From the NCBI GenBank assembly GCA_036497285.1, contig DASXJR010000116.1:1-5617 (forward strand): a stretch of 5,617 nucleotides of DNA, given 5' to 3'. The notes beneath the pieces are model-generated. The model searched no databases, was not told the origin of the DNA, and worked only from the letters and a program-made list of their open reading frames with translations. The first letter of the stretch is position 1; the number at the start of each line of letters is the position of its first letter. This document shows positions 5,297 through 5,617 of the stretch, piece after piece. The translations under genes were made by a program, and so were the position numbers. The stretch is from RYN-133 sp036497285. Lineage in GTDB: Bacteria > Actinomycetota > Actinomycetes > Mycobacteriales > Jatrophihabitantaceae.

Positions 5297-5302
5297 AAGG
5301 AG
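5297..5302 (+). promoter_or_regulatory. Ribosome binding site of the sulfurtransferase gene
   Basis: AAGGAG lies 6 nt before the ATG at 5309, a near-ideal Shine-Dalgarno sequence. It selects 5309 over the out-of-frame ATG at 5287. It lies in a weak hairpin (ACTC 5293-5296 with GAGT 5300-5303) that could modestly mask it. Confidence 0.8.
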
Positions 5303-5308
5303 TCAACA

Positions 5309-5617
5309 ATGAGCCGCACTGACGCGCTCGTCTCGGCCGACTGGGCCGAGGATAATTTGAACACCTCCGGGGTGGTCCTCGTCGAGGTCGACGAGGACAC
5401 CTCTGCCTACGACGGCGGCCACATCCCCGGCGCGGTGAAGCTGGACTGGAAGACCGAACTGCAGGACCAGGTCCGCCGCGACTTCGTCAACAAGGAGCAG
5501 TTCGAGGCGCTGCTGTCCGAGAAGGGCATCGGCAACGACGACACCGTCGTGCTCTACGGCGGCAACAACAACTGGTTCGCCGCGTACGCCTACTGGTACT
5601 TCAAGCTCTACGGCCAC
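5309..5617 (+). CDS. cysA: Thiosulfate sulfurtransferase (CysA/SseA-type rhodanese), 5' part
   Basis: The first 103 residues are present and the gene runs off the window. The family is about 280 residues with two rhodanese domains, and the catalytic cysteine is in the second domain, which is not visible here. The N-terminal domain has VSADWAEDNL (8-17), VEVDEDTSAYD (25-35), the rhodanese motif GHIPGAVKLDW (37-47), DTVVLYGGNNNWFA (about 78-91) and YAYWYFKLYGH at the window end. This closely resembles mycobacterial CysA2/CysA3 as I recall them. The enzyme transfers sulfane sulfur from thiosulfate to cyanide or a physiological acceptor and is cytoplasmic. The start is fixed by AAGGAG 6 nt upstream. 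The Cys-rich leader peptide upstream suggests control by cysteine supply. In related genomes a DUF1416 gene (sseC) follows; that would lie beyond the window. Confidence 0.95.
   Translation, partial: MSRTDALVSADWAEDNLNTSGVVLVEVDEDTSAYDGGHIPGAVKLDWKTELQDQVRRDFVNKEQFEALLSEKGIGNDDTVVLYGGNNNWFAAYAYWYFKLYGH

Noticed and set aside
5287..5322. Second mini-ORF (ATG at 5287, 11 codons) overlapping the sulfurtransferase start
   Set aside because: It has no Shine-Dalgarno sequence, its -10-like box is too far for a leaderless start at this ATG, and it has no Cys codons or family pattern. Most likely a chance frame.
5350..5355. GATAAT, a -10-like sequence inside the sulfurtransferase gene
   Set aside because: It encodes the conserved D-N-L stretch of the protein, has no evident -35, and there is no gene start suitably placed downstream.
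5303..5617. Minus-strand open frame opposite the sulfurtransferase
   Set aside because: It is antisense shadow. The plus-strand frame matches the rhodanese family with a good ribosome binding site.

Overview
The window reads as chromosomal DNA from a GC-rich actinomycete (Actinomycetota). It encodes a mycothiol synthase, and mycothiol is made essentially only by actinobacteria. It also has a GlnR-type orphan regulator, a DUF2993/LmeA-type envelope protein, three GTG starts and several promoter/start arrangements that look leaderless. Gene order parallels the Mycobacterium tuberculosis Rv0814c-Rv0821c neighbourhood as I recall it (sseC2, cysA2, thiX, lmeA, glnR, mshD, phoT, phoY2). Clear differences, including no phoT or thiX and added genes, suggest a non-mycobacterial lineage. 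I cannot name the genus.

Layout. Left block (1-1012, + strand): phoU, then a receiver-less winged-helix regulator that starts inside the phoU stop codon. Middle block (979-2604, - strand): glnR followed by mshD, converging on the left block with a 34-bp overlap of coding ends. A 115-bp divergent intergenic region (2605-2719) separates glnR from the right block. It carries a strong glnR ribosome binding site, a GTTTC direct repeat with 11-bp periodicity, and a possible leaderless start for the next gene. Right block (2720-5617, + strand): an alpha/beta hydrolase, a polytopic membrane protein with an in-frame 9-bp tandem repeat, and a DUF2993 LmeA-like protein, joined by a GTGA overlap and a TGAATG junction. 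These are followed by a 27-codon cysteine-rich leader peptide and the 5' part of a cysA/sseA thiosulfate sulfurtransferase, which runs off the window end.

How the genes fit together. Phosphate signalling (PhoU plus a DNA-binding partner), nitrogen control (GlnR), thiol metabolism (MshD uses cysteine-derived substrate; the sulfurtransferase handles sulfane sulfur) and envelope biogenesis (LmeA-like protein with its hydrolase and membrane partner) sit side by side. The best regulatory story is the leader peptide before the sulfurtransferase. It appears leaderless, is followed closely by the sulfurtransferase, and has all three Cys codons inside a GC-rich hairpin, matching the cysteine-responsive attenuators described in mycobacteria. 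The least explained parts are the PhoU-coupled winged-helix protein and the hydrolase/membrane-protein pair placed before lmeA. There is no stretch over 300 bases without a gene, and I found no tRNA, rRNA, CRISPR array or insertion sequence.
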